A DNA stretch of 64,000 nucleotides. Origin: Candidatus Protochlamydia sp. GTDB taxonomy: Bacteria > Chlamydiota > Chlamydiia > Chlamydiales > Parachlamydiaceae. Position numbers and translations under genes: made by a program. The stretch covers positions 62,001-126,000 of the forward strand of contig JACDAQ010000026.1 in assembly GCA_013695355.1 (NCBI GenBank). Reading direction: 5' to 3'. This document shows, in pieces, positions 46,184-55,305 of this stretch. The notes below the pieces were generated by a model. That model was not told the DNA's origin and did no database searches. It worked only from the letters and a program-made list of their open reading frames with translations. The number at the start of each line of letters is the position of its first letter. Within the stretch, counting starts at the first letter, position 1.

Positions 46184-46209
46184 ACGGCTAATCATACGAT
46201 TAGCCGTCA
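46184..46209 (-). terminator. Hairpin between small gene and dprA
   Basis: An 11-bp stem GACGGCTAATC/GATTAGCCGTC with a 4-base loop, downstream of the minus-strand small ORF ending at 46226 and just upstream of dprA. No T run. Possible terminator or 5' leader structure of dprA. Confidence 0.5.
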
Positions 46210-46225
46210 AACAACTTCTTTCATA

Positions 46226-46414
46226 TTAAAAAGAAACAGTAATACTTCCAGTCACTTTTACAACTTGCAGTGCAGGTTGTATTTTAGCTGTAGTATTGCA
46301 GAAAGATAGATGCCGCGCTTGGATGAATAGATCAACATTTGATTCTAATTCGTCATATTCATGAATATCCTCTAGCGCGAGCGCACAATTGTGAAGGCTC
46401 ACATTTTTCTCCAT
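46226..46414 (-). CDS. Small hypothetical protein
   Basis: 62 aa with AAGG upstream of the ATG. It contains ALALEDIHEYDELESNVDLF and ends VVKVTGSITVSF. No domain recognised. Its frame is clean and a hairpin follows, so it may be expressed, but short length keeps confidence low. Confidence 0.4.
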   Translation of the reverse strand: MEKNVSLHNCALALEDIHEYDELESNVDLFIQARHLSFCNTTAKIQPALQVVKVTGSITVSF

Positions 46415-46483
46415 CTACCTTATATAAAGGTAGTTATAAAGGAATAATTGATTTCAGAAAAAACATGCTTTCTGCTATTTAAA

Positions 46484-46615
46484 TCAATTCTTTATATCCT
46501 TTTTCGTTTGATCTGTATCTCGCTCAAAAGGCATGCCCTAAAAGACGAGGTTTATTTCTTTTGCTTCATAAAAGTATTCCCAAGATTTGTGGCTTCGAGC
46601 AATGACTAGTCTCAT
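46484..46615 (-). pseudogene. Very small ORF with perfect ribosome binding site, interrupted by TAG
   Basis: AAAGGAGGTGAC lies directly before the ATG at 46613-46615, the strongest Shine-Dalgarno in the window. The ORF gives 25 residues (MRLVIARSHKSWEYFYEAKE and INLVF) and a TAG at 46538-46540. The same frame goes on with GMPFERDTDQTKKDIKN to a TGA at 46484. Either a 25-residue peptide or a ~43-residue gene with a nonsense codon. Confidence 0.35.
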
Positions 46616-46774
46616 GTCACCTCCTTTTAAGCTCCATCGTTCCACTTTTGGAAATGTAAAAAATTGAATACGCTTTCAACACAATTTTAAAATATTGCAT
46701 TGCTAGCAAAAAATTATAATTCTAAAGACAACTAAATTACAAATATTTTATTTATCAAACCATGACAAATAGTA

Positions 46775-47512
46775 CTAGTGAATTTTTCTTTCATCAATAT
46801 ATTGCCCTAAAGTCGTCTGACCAGATTTGAATGATTGATATATTGGGAGAAAAGTATCTGTATTTTCTTCGGCCTGAGCGAGCAAGGTTTCCCAGGCAGC
46901 TAATTCATCTTCTTTTTGGCCTAATTGCTGATGAAGGATGGCCACGCGTAAAAGATTATAAATTTCCAATGTTCCTTTAAATTTATCCTGGGAAATAACA
47001 GCAAGCTGAGTCTGCAGTTGCATGGATCTTTGCAGGGCCTCCTGGTATAGGCCTTGGGTAATGAGCAAAGAAGTGTTGGCATAGCTTTCAAATAATTTTA
47101 ATTGATCAGGTTTAATTCGACTGAATGTCGAGCGAGCAAATTTTTCGGCTGCTTCCGGTTGATTTTCTATAATGAAGTATTGTGCAAGCGCGCCATCATA
47201 TTTGGCATGCAGCTCGGGCCGCCGCTCCATTATGGAAGTTAATTCATTCACATACGCGGCACTCTTTTCTTTGTTTTGGATTGTCTTTTGCAATTCCTGA
47301 AAGGCTATTTCAGCCCTGAAATAATCTGATTCTGCCTTTAACGTTCTAGCTGAGATCAGGCGGTATGACAAGAAAATGGCAGCAAATAAACCGAGCAGTC
47401 CCCACAAAAGGATTTTTCTATTGGTGGAAATCCATTCAACGAGGGGATGATCCATCCATCCGTCTGAAAAGTCTTGAGAATTAAACGGGGAAGAGGTTGA
47501 ATGTTTATTCAT
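46775..47512 (-). CDS. Hypothetical single-pass membrane protein with TPR-like helices
   Basis: 245 aa from the ATG at 47510-47512; a longer frame to 47611 adds a basic stretch that overlaps the divergent parB promoter and is less likely. One transmembrane helix (ILLWGLLGLFAAIFLSYRLI, about residues 35-54) is followed by helical repeats (YDGALAQYFIIENQPEAAEK). Layout resembles YfgM/BepA-type envelope proteins in general. Function unknown. Confidence 0.6.
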   Translation of the reverse strand: MNKHSTSSPFNSQDFSDGWMDHPLVEWISTNRKILLWGLLGLFAAIFLSYRLISARTLKAESDYFRAEIAFQELQKTIQNKEKSAAYVNELTSIMERRPELHAKYDGALAQYFIIENQPEAAEKFARSTFSRIKPDQLKLFESYANTSLLITQGLYQEALQRSMQLQTQLAVISQDKFKGTLEIYNLLRVAILHQQLGQKEDELAAWETLLAQAEENTDTFLPIYQSFKSGQTTLGQYIDERKIH

Positions 47513-47633
47513 TGTGATCACATTGGTTCTGTTTACTGGATTACGGAGGAAAATAGCATATCCCGTATATTTTTTTAACTTGTTTTTTTTAAAAAAGCAA
47601 TTATTTGTCAAAAAAAATTACCGAGTTACATTT

Positions 47634-48425
47634 TTGGATGATTTAAGAGAAATTCCTTTACTAAGCATCAAAGTCAACCCTTATCAGCCTCGCAGGGAAT
47701 TTAATAAAGAAGACCTGCAGGAATTAGCAGATTCTATTAGGGCTGTAGGAATTATACATCCTCCGCTAGTCAGACCCTTGCCTGATTCTGATTGTTACGA
47801 AATCATCGCGGGTGAAAGGCGTTGGAGAGCTTCAAAATTAGCGGGCCTGCAAAAAATTCCGGTTTTTATACGGAATACTTCTTATGCTGTTTCTGCTCAG
47901 GCTGCCTTGATTGAAAACATTCAGCGGGTTGATTTGAATCCTTTAGAGATTGCTAAAGCCCTCAAACAATTAATGGATGATTTCAAGTTTAATCAAGACC
48001 GCATAGCCGAACATATTGGAAAAAAAAGATCTACTGTGGCTAACTATCTCCGCTTACTGACACTGCCTTTAAATATTCAAGATGCGCTTTCACAGGATCG
48101 AATTACAATGGGGCATGCTAAAGCAATTTTGGCTTTAGAGCTAGATCAGAACAGGCAGCTTCTTTTTGAGCTGGTCTTGCGCGACAGCCTCAGTGTGCGC
48201 GAGGCGGAAAAAGGGGCCTTGCGCATAGCGGAGAAAGATAAAAAAAAGCAGTTGACATATGTAAATCGGGATTTTTATCTCGATCAGCTTGCGGAAAAAA
48301 TTCAGCAGAGGCTTGGAACCAAAGTTGAAATCCAAAGCAAGGGTAAAAAAGGGCGCATTACGATAGATTATTATGGGCTTGACGATTTGGACCGCCTGCT
48401 GGAATTTTTTGGTGTTGAAACATAG
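47634..48425 (+). CDS. parB: Chromosome partitioning protein ParB
   Basis: 263 aa from a TTG at 47634, chosen because family homology begins at IPLLSIKVNPYQPRREF; upstream in-frame codons encode no conserved sequence. ParB binds parS sites and hydrolyses CTP for sliding-clamp formation. Motifs: VRPLPDSDCYEIIAGERRWR (CTP/arginine-rich box), ALIENIQRVDLNPLEIA, and the helix-turn-helix IAEHIGKKRSTVANYLRLL. No parA is adjacent. The C-terminal dimer region is present. Confidence 0.93.
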   Translation: MDDLREIPLLSIKVNPYQPRREFNKEDLQELADSIRAVGIIHPPLVRPLPDSDCYEIIAGERRWRASKLAGLQKIPVFIRNTSYAVSAQAALIENIQRVDLNPLEIAKALKQLMDDFKFNQDRIAEHIGKKRSTVANYLRLLTLPLNIQDALSQDRITMGHAKAILALELDQNRQLLFELVLRDSLSVREAEKGALRIAEKDKKKQLTYVNRDFYLDQLAEKIQQRLGTKVEIQSKGKKGRITIDYYGLDDLDRLLEFFGVET

Positions 48426-48433
48426 GATAGGAT

Positions 48434-50587
48434 ATGCAAAAGAAAAAATTGAGAATTGAAGGGATGCATTGCGTCAACTGCGCCGGAACTGTTGAAAAAG
48501 CTTTAAAAGAGGTTCCCGGGGTAACTGGCGCGCACGTGCAGTACGCTTCTGGTAAAGCCGAGGTAGAATTTTCGGAAGCTGTTCCGGTCGATAGCCTTCT
48601 TTCTGCAGTTAAAAACGCAGGATACAAAGCATTGCCTATGGAAAGATCACTCGACGCACAGCGCCATGCACGGCTTAGGGTATTGCAGCGTTCATTTCAG
48701 TATTTCCTTGTTTCTGCTGTCCTTTCAATCCCCTTTTTTATCGAAATGGGGGCTATGCTTTTTGGGTATGCCTTTAGGCTTGAGGCCCAATGGCAGTTTA
48801 TCCTAGCCACGTTGATCCAATTCGGCTGCGGTTGGCAATTTTACCGCGCTTCCTATTATGCCCTTAAAGCAGGCAGAGGCAATATGGACCTTTTGGTAGC
48901 CCTTGGCAGTACTGCAGCTTATGGATTCAGTCTGGCTGTCTACGCTTTTCAATTGCCTCAGCATCTATATTTTGAAAGCAGCGCCGTTATCATTACTTTA
49001 ATCTTGTTTGGACGCTGGCTGGAAGCTCTGACTAAAGGAAAGACAACCGTTTCTTTAGAAAAACTTCTCCATCTTCAACCTAAAACAGCTTTAATTGAAA
49101 AGGATAACAAACTGACCTCCGTCGATGCGGGCTTGATTACAAAGGGGGATGTGTTTGTCGTCCGCCCGGGTGATGCAATCCCTGTCGATGGGGTGGTTAT
49201 TGAAGGCGATTCGGTGGTCAATGAAGCCCTGTTGACGGGTGAAAGCATTCCTGCATCCAAGCAGGCCGGTTCTAAGGTCTTTGCTGCGACCATCAACCAA
49301 ATGGGACTTTTAAAGGTGCGGGCCACAGAAGTGGGGACCGATACCGTTTTGTCCCATATCATCCGGTTAGTCGAAGAGGCCCAGGGTTCAAAAGCTCCGA
49401 TTCAAAAACTAGCTGATCAGGTCTCAGCTATCTTTGTACCGGTCGTTTTGCTTCTGAGTTTAGTCACTTGGGCTTTTTGGGCGTTCTGGTATGGCGCAGG
49501 GGTTGAGGGATTAATTAATGCCGTTTCAGTCCTTGTGATCGCATGCCCGTGCGCCTTAGGTTTGGCGACCCCGACGGTTATTATGATCGCTACAGGAGTT
49601 GGAGCGCAAAGAGGCATTTTATTTAAACAAGCAACAGCCATTGAAGAGGCTGAAAAGCTCAAAATATTATTTATAGATAAGACCGGTACTCTTACACAAG
49701 GCCATCCTGAGCTGATCGATATTAAACCATTTGCCAAACATCCCAAGGATGAGGTGCTGCAGATTGCAGCTTCGCTGGAAAGTTTTTCTTCCCACCCTTT
49801 TGCAAGGGCCATTATCAATAAAGCAAGGGACAATGGAATCTCGATGCTGAACGTCGCCGAATATGAAGTTTTTCCTGGTAAAGGGATCAAAGGGCTGATC
49901 AATAGTAAAGTCTATTATTTAGGATCGATGGCTTTTGCCCACCAGATGGAGATCGAGGCGGGCCACGAATACACTTTATTGGAGAAAGAAGGAGAAAGCC
50001 TTGTTTTCATTTGGACAAGCAAACATTTGCTGGGGCACATTGCCTTAGCAGATTCTCTCAGAGCAACAAGCCGGAAAGCGATCGGACAATTAAAAGTAAA
50101 AGGGATCCAACCAATCCTCTTGACAGGTGATCATAAAGGAACTGGGGAGGCGATCGCCCGCCAGGCTGGAATTGATGAATTTTATTGCGAGCTTCTTCCG
50201 TCAGATAAGATCAGACTAGTGAAGGAGAAAAAAAAGGATGGAAAGGTGGGAATGGCGGGAGATGGGATCAATGATGCTCCCGCTTTGGCAGAAGCCGATG
50301 TGAGCTTTGCTTTAGGCATGGGAAGCGATGCGGCGATTGAAACAGCCGATATTACGTTGATGCGCAATGATCTGATGGGCCTTGTTGAAGCAATAGAGCT
50401 TTCTAAGGCGGCCATGCGTAAAATGAGGCAGAATTTATTTTTAGCCTTTATTTATAATATTTTGGCCATCCCCTTGGCTGCAGCAGGCCTGTTAAATCCG
50501 ATGATCGCAGCGGGAACAATGGCCGTAAGCTCAATCTCGGTAATTGCCAATGCCTTATTTTTACGCAATTGGCAACCCAAATTATAA
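48434..50587 (+). CDS. copA: Copper-translocating P1B-type ATPase
   Basis: 717 aa. One N-terminal heavy-metal domain with GMHCVNC (Cys13, Cys16) precedes eight membrane helices. The metal-site motif is CPCALGLATP, the phosphorylated Asp lies in DKTGTLTQG, the TGES loop in LLTGESIPASK, and the ATP-binding HP dipeptide in SSHPFARAI. GDGINDAPALAEADVSFALG and the late helix AGTMAVSSISVIANAL (MxxSS) indicate Cu+ export. Starts nine bases after parB. Copper export helps survival in amoeba or macrophage vacuoles. Confidence 0.95.
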   Translation: MQKKKLRIEGMHCVNCAGTVEKALKEVPGVTGAHVQYASGKAEVEFSEAVPVDSLLSAVKNAGYKALPMERSLDAQRHARLRVLQRSFQYFLVSAVLSIPFFIEMGAMLFGYAFRLEAQWQFILATLIQFGCGWQFYRASYYALKAGRGNMDLLVALGSTAAYGFSLAVYAFQLPQHLYFESSAVIITLILFGRWLEALTKGKTTVSLEKLLHLQPKTALIEKDNKLTSVDAGLITKGDVFVVRPGDAIPVDGVVIEGDSVVNEALLTGESIPASKQAGSKVFAATINQMGLLKVRATEVGTDTVLSHIIRLVEEAQGSKAPIQKLADQVSAIFVPVVLLLSLVTWAFWAFWYGAGVEGLINAVSVLVIACPCALGLATPTVIMIATGVGAQRGILFKQATAIEEAEKLKILFIDKTGTLTQGHPELIDIKPFAKHPKDEVLQIAASLESFSSHPFARAIINKARDNGISMLNVAEYEVFPGKGIKGLINSKVYYLGSMAFAHQMEIEAGHEYTLLEKEGESLVFIWTSKHLLGHIALADSLRATSRKAIGQLKVKGIQPILLTGDHKGTGEAIARQAGIDEFYCELLPSDKIRLVKEKKKDGKVGMAGDGINDAPALAEADVSFALGMGSDAAIETADITLMRNDLMGLVEAIELSKAAMRKMRQNLFLAFIYNILAIPLAAAGLLNPMIAAGTMAVSSISVIANALFLRNWQPKL

Positions 50588-50639
50588 TTATACTGGAATA
50601 AGCACAGAGATCACAAGGCACTAATTCTAGGAGTTAAAA

Positions 50640-51611
50640 GTGGTTAAAAATGTATTGATCACCGGGGGCGCCGGTTTTATTGGATTTCACTTGGCCAGGC
50701 ATTTGACGCAGCGTGGGGACCGGGTTTTAGGTTATGACAATTTCAATTCCTATTATGATCCCCTATTGAAGCACGCCCGAGCGGAAGAGCTGGCCAACAT
50801 GGGCGTTCACACTATTCAAGGGGATATTCTGAATGCAGAAGAGCTTGAAAAACATATTATTCAACACCAAACGACGCACTTAATTCACCTGGCCGCTCAA
50901 GCTGGCGTGCGATATTCCATTCAGGAGCCGAAAGCTTATTTGAAAACAAATATTGATGGTTTTTTGAATATTCTTGAGATTTGCCGCGCCCATCCTGCCA
51001 TTAAATTGATCTATGCTTCCTCTTCGACCGTGTATGGTTTGAACAAAAAAGTCCCTTTTTCAATCGAAGACAAGACCGACCAGCAGGCTAATTTGTACGG
51101 AGTGACCAAAAAAACAAATGAGTTGATGGCCCAGGCTTATCACCATTTATTTGGGATCTCCTCGATCGGCCTCCGTTTTTTTACAGTTTACGGCCCGTGG
51201 GGGCGTCCAGACATGGCCTACTTTTCATTTGCCAATGCAATTGTTCAAGGAAAGCCAATCGAGATTTTCAATCGTGGAGAGATGAAAAGGGACTTTACTT
51301 ATATTGACGACATTGTAGAAGGGATCCTGGCTGCCATTGACCGAAATATACCTTTTGGCCTATTCAATTTAGGTAGCCACAAGCCAGTGCCTCTACTACG
51401 TTTTGTGGCAATCCTTGAAAAGGAATTGGGGCTTAAAGCTCAAAAAGTATTGATGCCCATGCAGCTTGGAGATGTGGTTAGCACATATGCCGATATCGAA
51501 GAGAGCGCCAAACAATTGGGCTTTATCCCAAAGACCACTATTGAAGAAGGATTGGCAGCCTTTGTTAAGTGGTACAAAGGTTATTATTCCTGTGAAAGGT
51601 GCAAAGGCTAA
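50640..51611 (+). CDS. UDP-glucuronate 4-epimerase-like enzyme
   Basis: 323 aa extended SDR from a GTG start with TAGGAG upstream. Motifs: ITGGAGFIGFHLARHL (NAD site), HLAAQAGVRYSIQEP (typical of the GAE subgroup), YASSSTVYG and the catalytic YGVTKK, then RFFTVYGPWGRPDMAYF. Converts UDP-glucuronate to UDP-galacturonate in related enzymes. No polysaccharide cluster is adjacent, so its product's use is unknown. Confidence 0.9.
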   Translation: MVKNVLITGGAGFIGFHLARHLTQRGDRVLGYDNFNSYYDPLLKHARAEELANMGVHTIQGDILNAEELEKHIIQHQTTHLIHLAAQAGVRYSIQEPKAYLKTNIDGFLNILEICRAHPAIKLIYASSSTVYGLNKKVPFSIEDKTDQQANLYGVTKKTNELMAQAYHHLFGISSIGLRFFTVYGPWGRPDMAYFSFANAIVQGKPIEIFNRGEMKRDFTYIDDIVEGILAAIDRNIPFGLFNLGSHKPVPLLRFVAILEKELGLKAQKVLMPMQLGDVVSTYADIEESAKQLGFIPKTTIEEGLAAFVKWYKGYYSCERCKG

Positions 51612-51722
51612 GACGGCTTATTTTTGCCACGAGAGCGCAGACCTGTCTAATTTTTAAAAATATATTGGCTTTTGATCGGGCAGTCAGTAGAATAGGCCCA
51701 TTCCGAAAAAAATGAGGTTTTT

Positions 51723-52217
51723 ATGGCAACTATAGCATTAAAAGGAAATCCAATACATACAATTGGAAGCCTTCCTTCCTTGGGATCACACGTTCCCGAC
51801 TTTCAACTCACCGGCCCAGATTTGTCTGAATCTTCTTTAAGCCAATTTGGGAATAAAATTAAAATATTGAATATTGTCCCTAGTTTAGATACAGGCACTT
51901 GCTCCGCTTCAGCCAAGAAGTTTAATGATCTTCTAAAAAAAAGAAACGATGTTGTGATGATTAATATCTCGATGGACTTACCGTTCGCTCAAGATCGTTT
52001 TTGTAAAGCGGAGCATTTGGATACAGAAGTCTTTTTATCAGCCTTTCGTAGCTCCTTTCCAAAAGATTTTGGAATTTTAATCGTCGATGGCCCACTCAAA
52101 GGGTTATGCAGCCGTGCGGTGATTCTTTTGGATAAAGACAATAAAGTTCTTTATACTGAACAAGTGCCAGAAATCACTCAGGAGCCCAACTATGAGGCAG
52201 TCCTAAAACAACTTTAG
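51723..52217 (+). CDS. tpx: Thiol peroxidase (Tpx)
   Basis: 164 aa 2-Cys peroxiredoxin of the Tpx class. Peroxidatic Cys is in IVPSLDTGTCSASAKKFN (usual PSLDTxxC motif) and resolving Cys in LPFAQDRFC. The N-terminal ALKGNPIHTIGSLPSLGSHV is typical. Reduces peroxides with thioredoxin. A ribosome binding site (TGAGG) and a downstream hairpin frame a single-gene unit. Confidence 0.95.
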   Translation: MATIALKGNPIHTIGSLPSLGSHVPDFQLTGPDLSESSLSQFGNKIKILNIVPSLDTGTCSASAKKFNDLLKKRNDVVMINISMDLPFAQDRFCKAEHLDTEVFLSAFRSSFPKDFGILIVDGPLKGLCSRAVILLDKDNKVLYTEQVPEITQEPNYEAVLKQL

Positions 52218-52220
52218 TAC

Positions 52221-52253
52221 TTTGAGTTGCAAGCTTTAAACTTGCAACTCAAA
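52221..52253 (+). terminator. Terminator of tpx
   Basis: A 13-bp perfect stem TTTGAGTTGCAAG with its complement and a 7-base loop, four bases after the tpx stop. It is followed by A rather than T, so it may also work for the opposite strand. Confidence 0.7.
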
Positions 52254-52263
52254 AAATTGCAAA

Positions 52264-52400
52264 TCCCCTGGATCATATTCCTTCTTAATTATAATGATAA
52301 AAGTTAATCTTCACCAATTCTAGATTGTCTCGTTCTTCTTTCTTCAATATTTTATCACAAATGGCGGGAAATAACGTGTTAGAGCGGTAGAATAATGCCT
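52264..52400 (-). pseudogene. Decayed duplicate of the PAP2/haloperoxidase-like gene
   Basis: This stretch aligns with 54026-54165 inside the intact gene at 53953-55125: CCCCTGGATCAT, then TCCTTCTT, AATGA, and the exact 16-mer AATTCTAGATTGTC-like block near 52317 against 54080. Substitutions and indels destroy the frame. The rest of the copy is gone, and a MITE abuts it at 52404. Confidence 0.6.
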
Positions 52401-52403
52401 ATG

Positions 52404-52753
52404 CCTGTCATTATACCCAAATGAACTCAAGAATTGGATTTGGGCTAGCTTGAAAGCTCCCGCGGTTGACGGATCTAATACGACCCCATATTAACCTGAG
52501 TTTTGAGTTTCTCTCCTCAATAATAAGGGAATCTCGTGCCCTATCTTCGCCCTTTCGCTCTTCAAGAATATCGATTTAATATTCTTTTCAGAGCGAAAGA
52601 ACAAATCTAAGGCACGATATCCCTTACTTTCAATGAGATAAACCCAAAACTCAGGTTATTATAATATTGGGTCGCTTTAGATACGCCAACCCCGGGGCTT
52701 TGAAGCAGTCCAAATACCAATTTTTGAATTCACTTGGGTATAGTATTGACAGG
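52404..52753. mobile_element. Palindromic MITE, split by a nested MITE
   Basis: Outer arms 52404-52492 and 52658-52753 are imperfect reverse complements over ~90 bases (outer end CCTGTCA, then TATACCCAA, AATTGG, GGTTG). Without the insert they form one ~185-base hairpin. No ORF. Partial relatives are seen at 28995-29019 and, by a shared 18-base core, at 6369-6442. Confidence 0.8.
52493..52657. mobile_element. MITE, IS982-type ends (copy B), nested
   Basis: A 165-base near-palindrome with ends AACCTGAGTTTTGAG and CCCAAAACTCAGGTT; arms ~67 bases each. It matches copy A (26654-26813) throughout and is inserted in the centre of the outer palindrome. ATT flanks both sides and may be a target duplication. 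Confidence 0.85.
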
Positions 52754-53109
52754 TTGTTTTTAGACTTTAATTAACATTACACTGAAGGTAACTAGGGATA
52801 AAAGCGTTATTAAATAAGTCATTTTGAACGGGTAAATGCAAATAAAAAAATGACTAAGGAGATTGAAAAAAATAAATTTGAATTGATTGATAAGCTTGTC
52901 CCTTAATCTCATGCCATATTCAATTAAATGGAAATCTCAGGTTAGTGAATTAAGGAATGCGTTTGAAATCAGCAAAGGGCGATTCAAGAGAAATGCCACA
53001 CATTTTACAATTGTTGCATGACATGTTCTGGTAGATAGAACCCGCCCAAATTTTTACTATCTTAACGCTCATTTATTATGTTCCATCAATATTTGATCCA
53101 CATGCTTTT
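52754..53109. other. Intergenic
   Basis: About 350 AT-rich bases. Only an 18-codon ORF starting near 52851 (MTKEIEKNKFELIDKLVP) is visible, too short to support. No tRNA or clear terminator. Confidence 0.4.
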
Positions 53110-53811
53110 TTAAAAACCATATTCAGACCAAAAGGAATAAAAGTTTAAAGGGATTGCTACAGCTGCAGTAATGATGCCGGTAACAACTGTTCCTTTAGCA
53201 ATTGAAGCTCCACTTAACGAGCCTAGGGATTTAAGTATCACCGCGGAAATCGCACTAGTTAATAAGGTGCATGTGACTGGAAATTCAAATATTGTATATG
53301 AATATTTTTTACTCATTACAAAAACTCCTGTAACAGCCATAGCTGTTCCCATAGTAATTGCTGTACCGCTTGCATCTAAGCAACTTAGGGCTATTGCTGT
53401 AAGCGTACTAATTGAGATAGCTTGAGGTAAGAAAAATGTGGAAAATGTTGGATCGGAAAAATAGGTATAAAAAATGCGTCCAATTAATCCAAATGCAGAA
53501 GCCTTCCCAACTAAATCAATGGCATAGGAATTTTTAATTAAAATAATACCTGCTAAATCCATTAACTTTGTCGTCGTGAAAACTGTTAAGCCGAAAGAAA
53601 CTAAATTTTTAGTTCTCATTGGCAACTCATCGGTATACACATTGTCAATGAAATGTTTTCTGATCACATATTCAATTAATATAGCGGAAGAAACAATTCC
53701 AGCTAATTTTGCGGATGGAGGCAAACTTTCAAGCGAATTTGCAATAATGGGGTAAGCTTTTTGAGCAAATGAGAAAGTTTTGTTTGCACCTAAATATGAA
53801 AGACCTAGCAT
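53110..53811 (-). CDS. Hypothetical polytopic membrane protein
   Basis: 233 aa with about five to six hydrophobic segments (for example SAKLAGIVSSAILIEYVI, SISTLTAIALSCLDASG, VTGIITAAVAIPLNFYSF). No signal peptide and no known family. Composition resembles other multi-helix chlamydial membrane proteins. It is flanked by non-coding DNA on both sides. Confidence 0.55.
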   Translation of the reverse strand: MLGLSYLGANKTFSFAQKAYPIIANSLESLPPSAKLAGIVSSAILIEYVIRKHFIDNVYTDELPMRTKNLVSFGLTVFTTTKLMDLAGIILIKNSYAIDLVGKASAFGLIGRIFYTYFSDPTFSTFFLPQAISISTLTAIALSCLDASGTAITMGTAMAVTGVFVMSKKYSYTIFEFPVTCTLLTSAISAVILKSLGSLSGASIAKGTVVTGIITAAVAIPLNFYSFWSEYGF

Positions 53812-53952
53812 AAAATATCCCCTTTTGTAAACGAATTAATTCAACATCCCAATGCTGAGGTTATAACACTGGGTTCGGAGTCAGCCTTTTTTTCAAAATC
53901 AAAGCATACATATAATCATTATGTGTGCGAGTAATCAAGAATGTTAGGCGGA

Positions 53953-55125
53953 TTATTCCTTTGTGACATGCAAAGGCTGGGAGGGTAGTTGCAAATGATT
54001 CAAAATGCTTCTGCCAACTTTTTCCCCCTGGATCATTCCTTCTTCATTATCAATGACAAAATGCAACCCTCCCCAAATTCTAGATTGTCCGGCTTCGATG
54101 GCAAGCCTTCTCCATTCTTCACTATTTTCAGGCAAATAGTGGGAAAGAAGGGTGGCGAAAGCGGCAGAAACGGTCGAATGAGCGGAAGGGTAGCTAGGAT
54201 GTTTTGGGCAAAAAACTATCTCTCTGATCGAAGGATCGCGCATATGCGGGCGCTTGACCCAGAAGGTATATTTCGAATCAAAAGCAACGATAAGAGCATC
54301 GACATTCCCCATGGCTGCAATAGAACGAAGAAATAATATCTGATTGATTGTGAAAGGCTGAGAGGGCATTTTTTTTAGGTAATTATTCAAAATAGCGATC
54401 CAATTCCCCGATTCAGGACCTTTTAAACCTGCCCAGTAGTTAATTATACCTATTTGTTCCGGGGTAAACTTTGCTTGTGCTTCTTTAATGCATGTCAATC
54501 CGTATAACCAAATAAGGCTTTCGAAGGATGGAGGAGTCTGCACTCTAAAATTTTCGATATCATGAATTAACCATGGCTGGCATGAACCAATTCTTTGACC
54601 GAGGATAGGAAAGGATTCGGACCAAAAGGCCTCCCCTTTTTTTTCAGAATAATTTTTCATTTTTCTTTGTTCATCATCAAAACGTTCTTTAACTTTCTCA
54701 AAGACAATATTGCTTAAAACTTTGGAATAGTCATCTGATTCGATCATAAACTGAGGTCGAAATTCGGGTACAAACAAGCGGATTACTTTGATGCTCAGAG
54801 GATCGAGTGTTCCCATGTTATTATAGTTAAGCTGAAAGGTTAAATTCGCCGCATCCCTTTGAGCTGCATAGAGGTAAGCCGCGCAGCGGGCTCCTCCCCC
54901 ATCTATCAAAGGTTTTTGCATGATGCTATAGAGGGCAGTGTCCCATTTTTCAATGGAAGAGGGACGGATAAAATTTTGCGAAGGGGGAGCTTTGCGCAGC
55001 TGGTCCAAATCGTCTGAAGAGTAATTGAAATAGGGTACAAGGTTTTCTTGCGTCAAATTTTGGGCGGTTAATGAAGAGGCTGCAAAGCAGCATAGCAAAG
55101 AAAAAAGGAGGCTCTTAAGTTTCAT
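53953..55125 (-). CDS. Vanadium-haloperoxidase/PAP2-like secreted protein
   Basis: 390 aa with a signal peptide (SLLFSLLCCFAASSLTA, cleavage near residue 21). The C-terminal part has the acid-phosphatase/haloperoxidase motifs in order: VKRPHMRDP (K-x-R-P type), SYPSAHSTVSAAF (PSxH) and QSRIWGGLHFVID (SRxxxGxHxxxD). These residues bind vanadate or phosphate. Whether it is a phosphatase or a haloperoxidase cannot be told by eye. A decayed partial copy lies at 52264-52400. Secreted to the periplasm, possibly onward by the type II system. Confidence 0.85.
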   Translation of the reverse strand: MKLKSLLFSLLCCFAASSLTAQNLTQENLVPYFNYSSDDLDQLRKAPPSQNFIRPSSIEKWDTALYSIMQKPLIDGGGARCAAYLYAAQRDAANLTFQLNYNNMGTLDPLSIKVIRLFVPEFRPQFMIESDDYSKVLSNIVFEKVKERFDDEQRKMKNYSEKKGEAFWSESFPILGQRIGSCQPWLIHDIENFRVQTPPSFESLIWLYGLTCIKEAQAKFTPEQIGIINYWAGLKGPESGNWIAILNNYLKKMPSQPFTINQILFLRSIAAMGNVDALIVAFDSKYTFWVKRPHMRDPSIREIVFCPKHPSYPSAHSTVSAAFATLLSHYLPENSEEWRRLAIEAGQSRIWGGLHFVIDNEEGMIQGEKVGRSILNHLQLPSQPLHVTKE

Positions 55126-55305
55126 ATTTTGGTTTTCATTGGTTAGAGGGTTATCATTTTTCTTTGTTGCAGATTAATCTTTTGCCTCTTTTCGCTAAAG
55201 AGAAATTGTAAATGTGTCATTGCCATTGACAGGTTATTGGACAAAACCTGTCATCGGAGGTAATAAATGGATAATTGTTTATCATTCGCTATGAAATAAA
55301 AAAAT

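Noticed and set aside
46770..46790. Second TrpR operator (AGTACTAGT)
   Set aside because: Only a half-site, and it lies at the 3' end of a gene rather than in a promoter.
49417..49902. 161-residue minus-strand ORF inside copA
   Set aside because: Long antisense shadow of a conserved P-type ATPase; no independent support.
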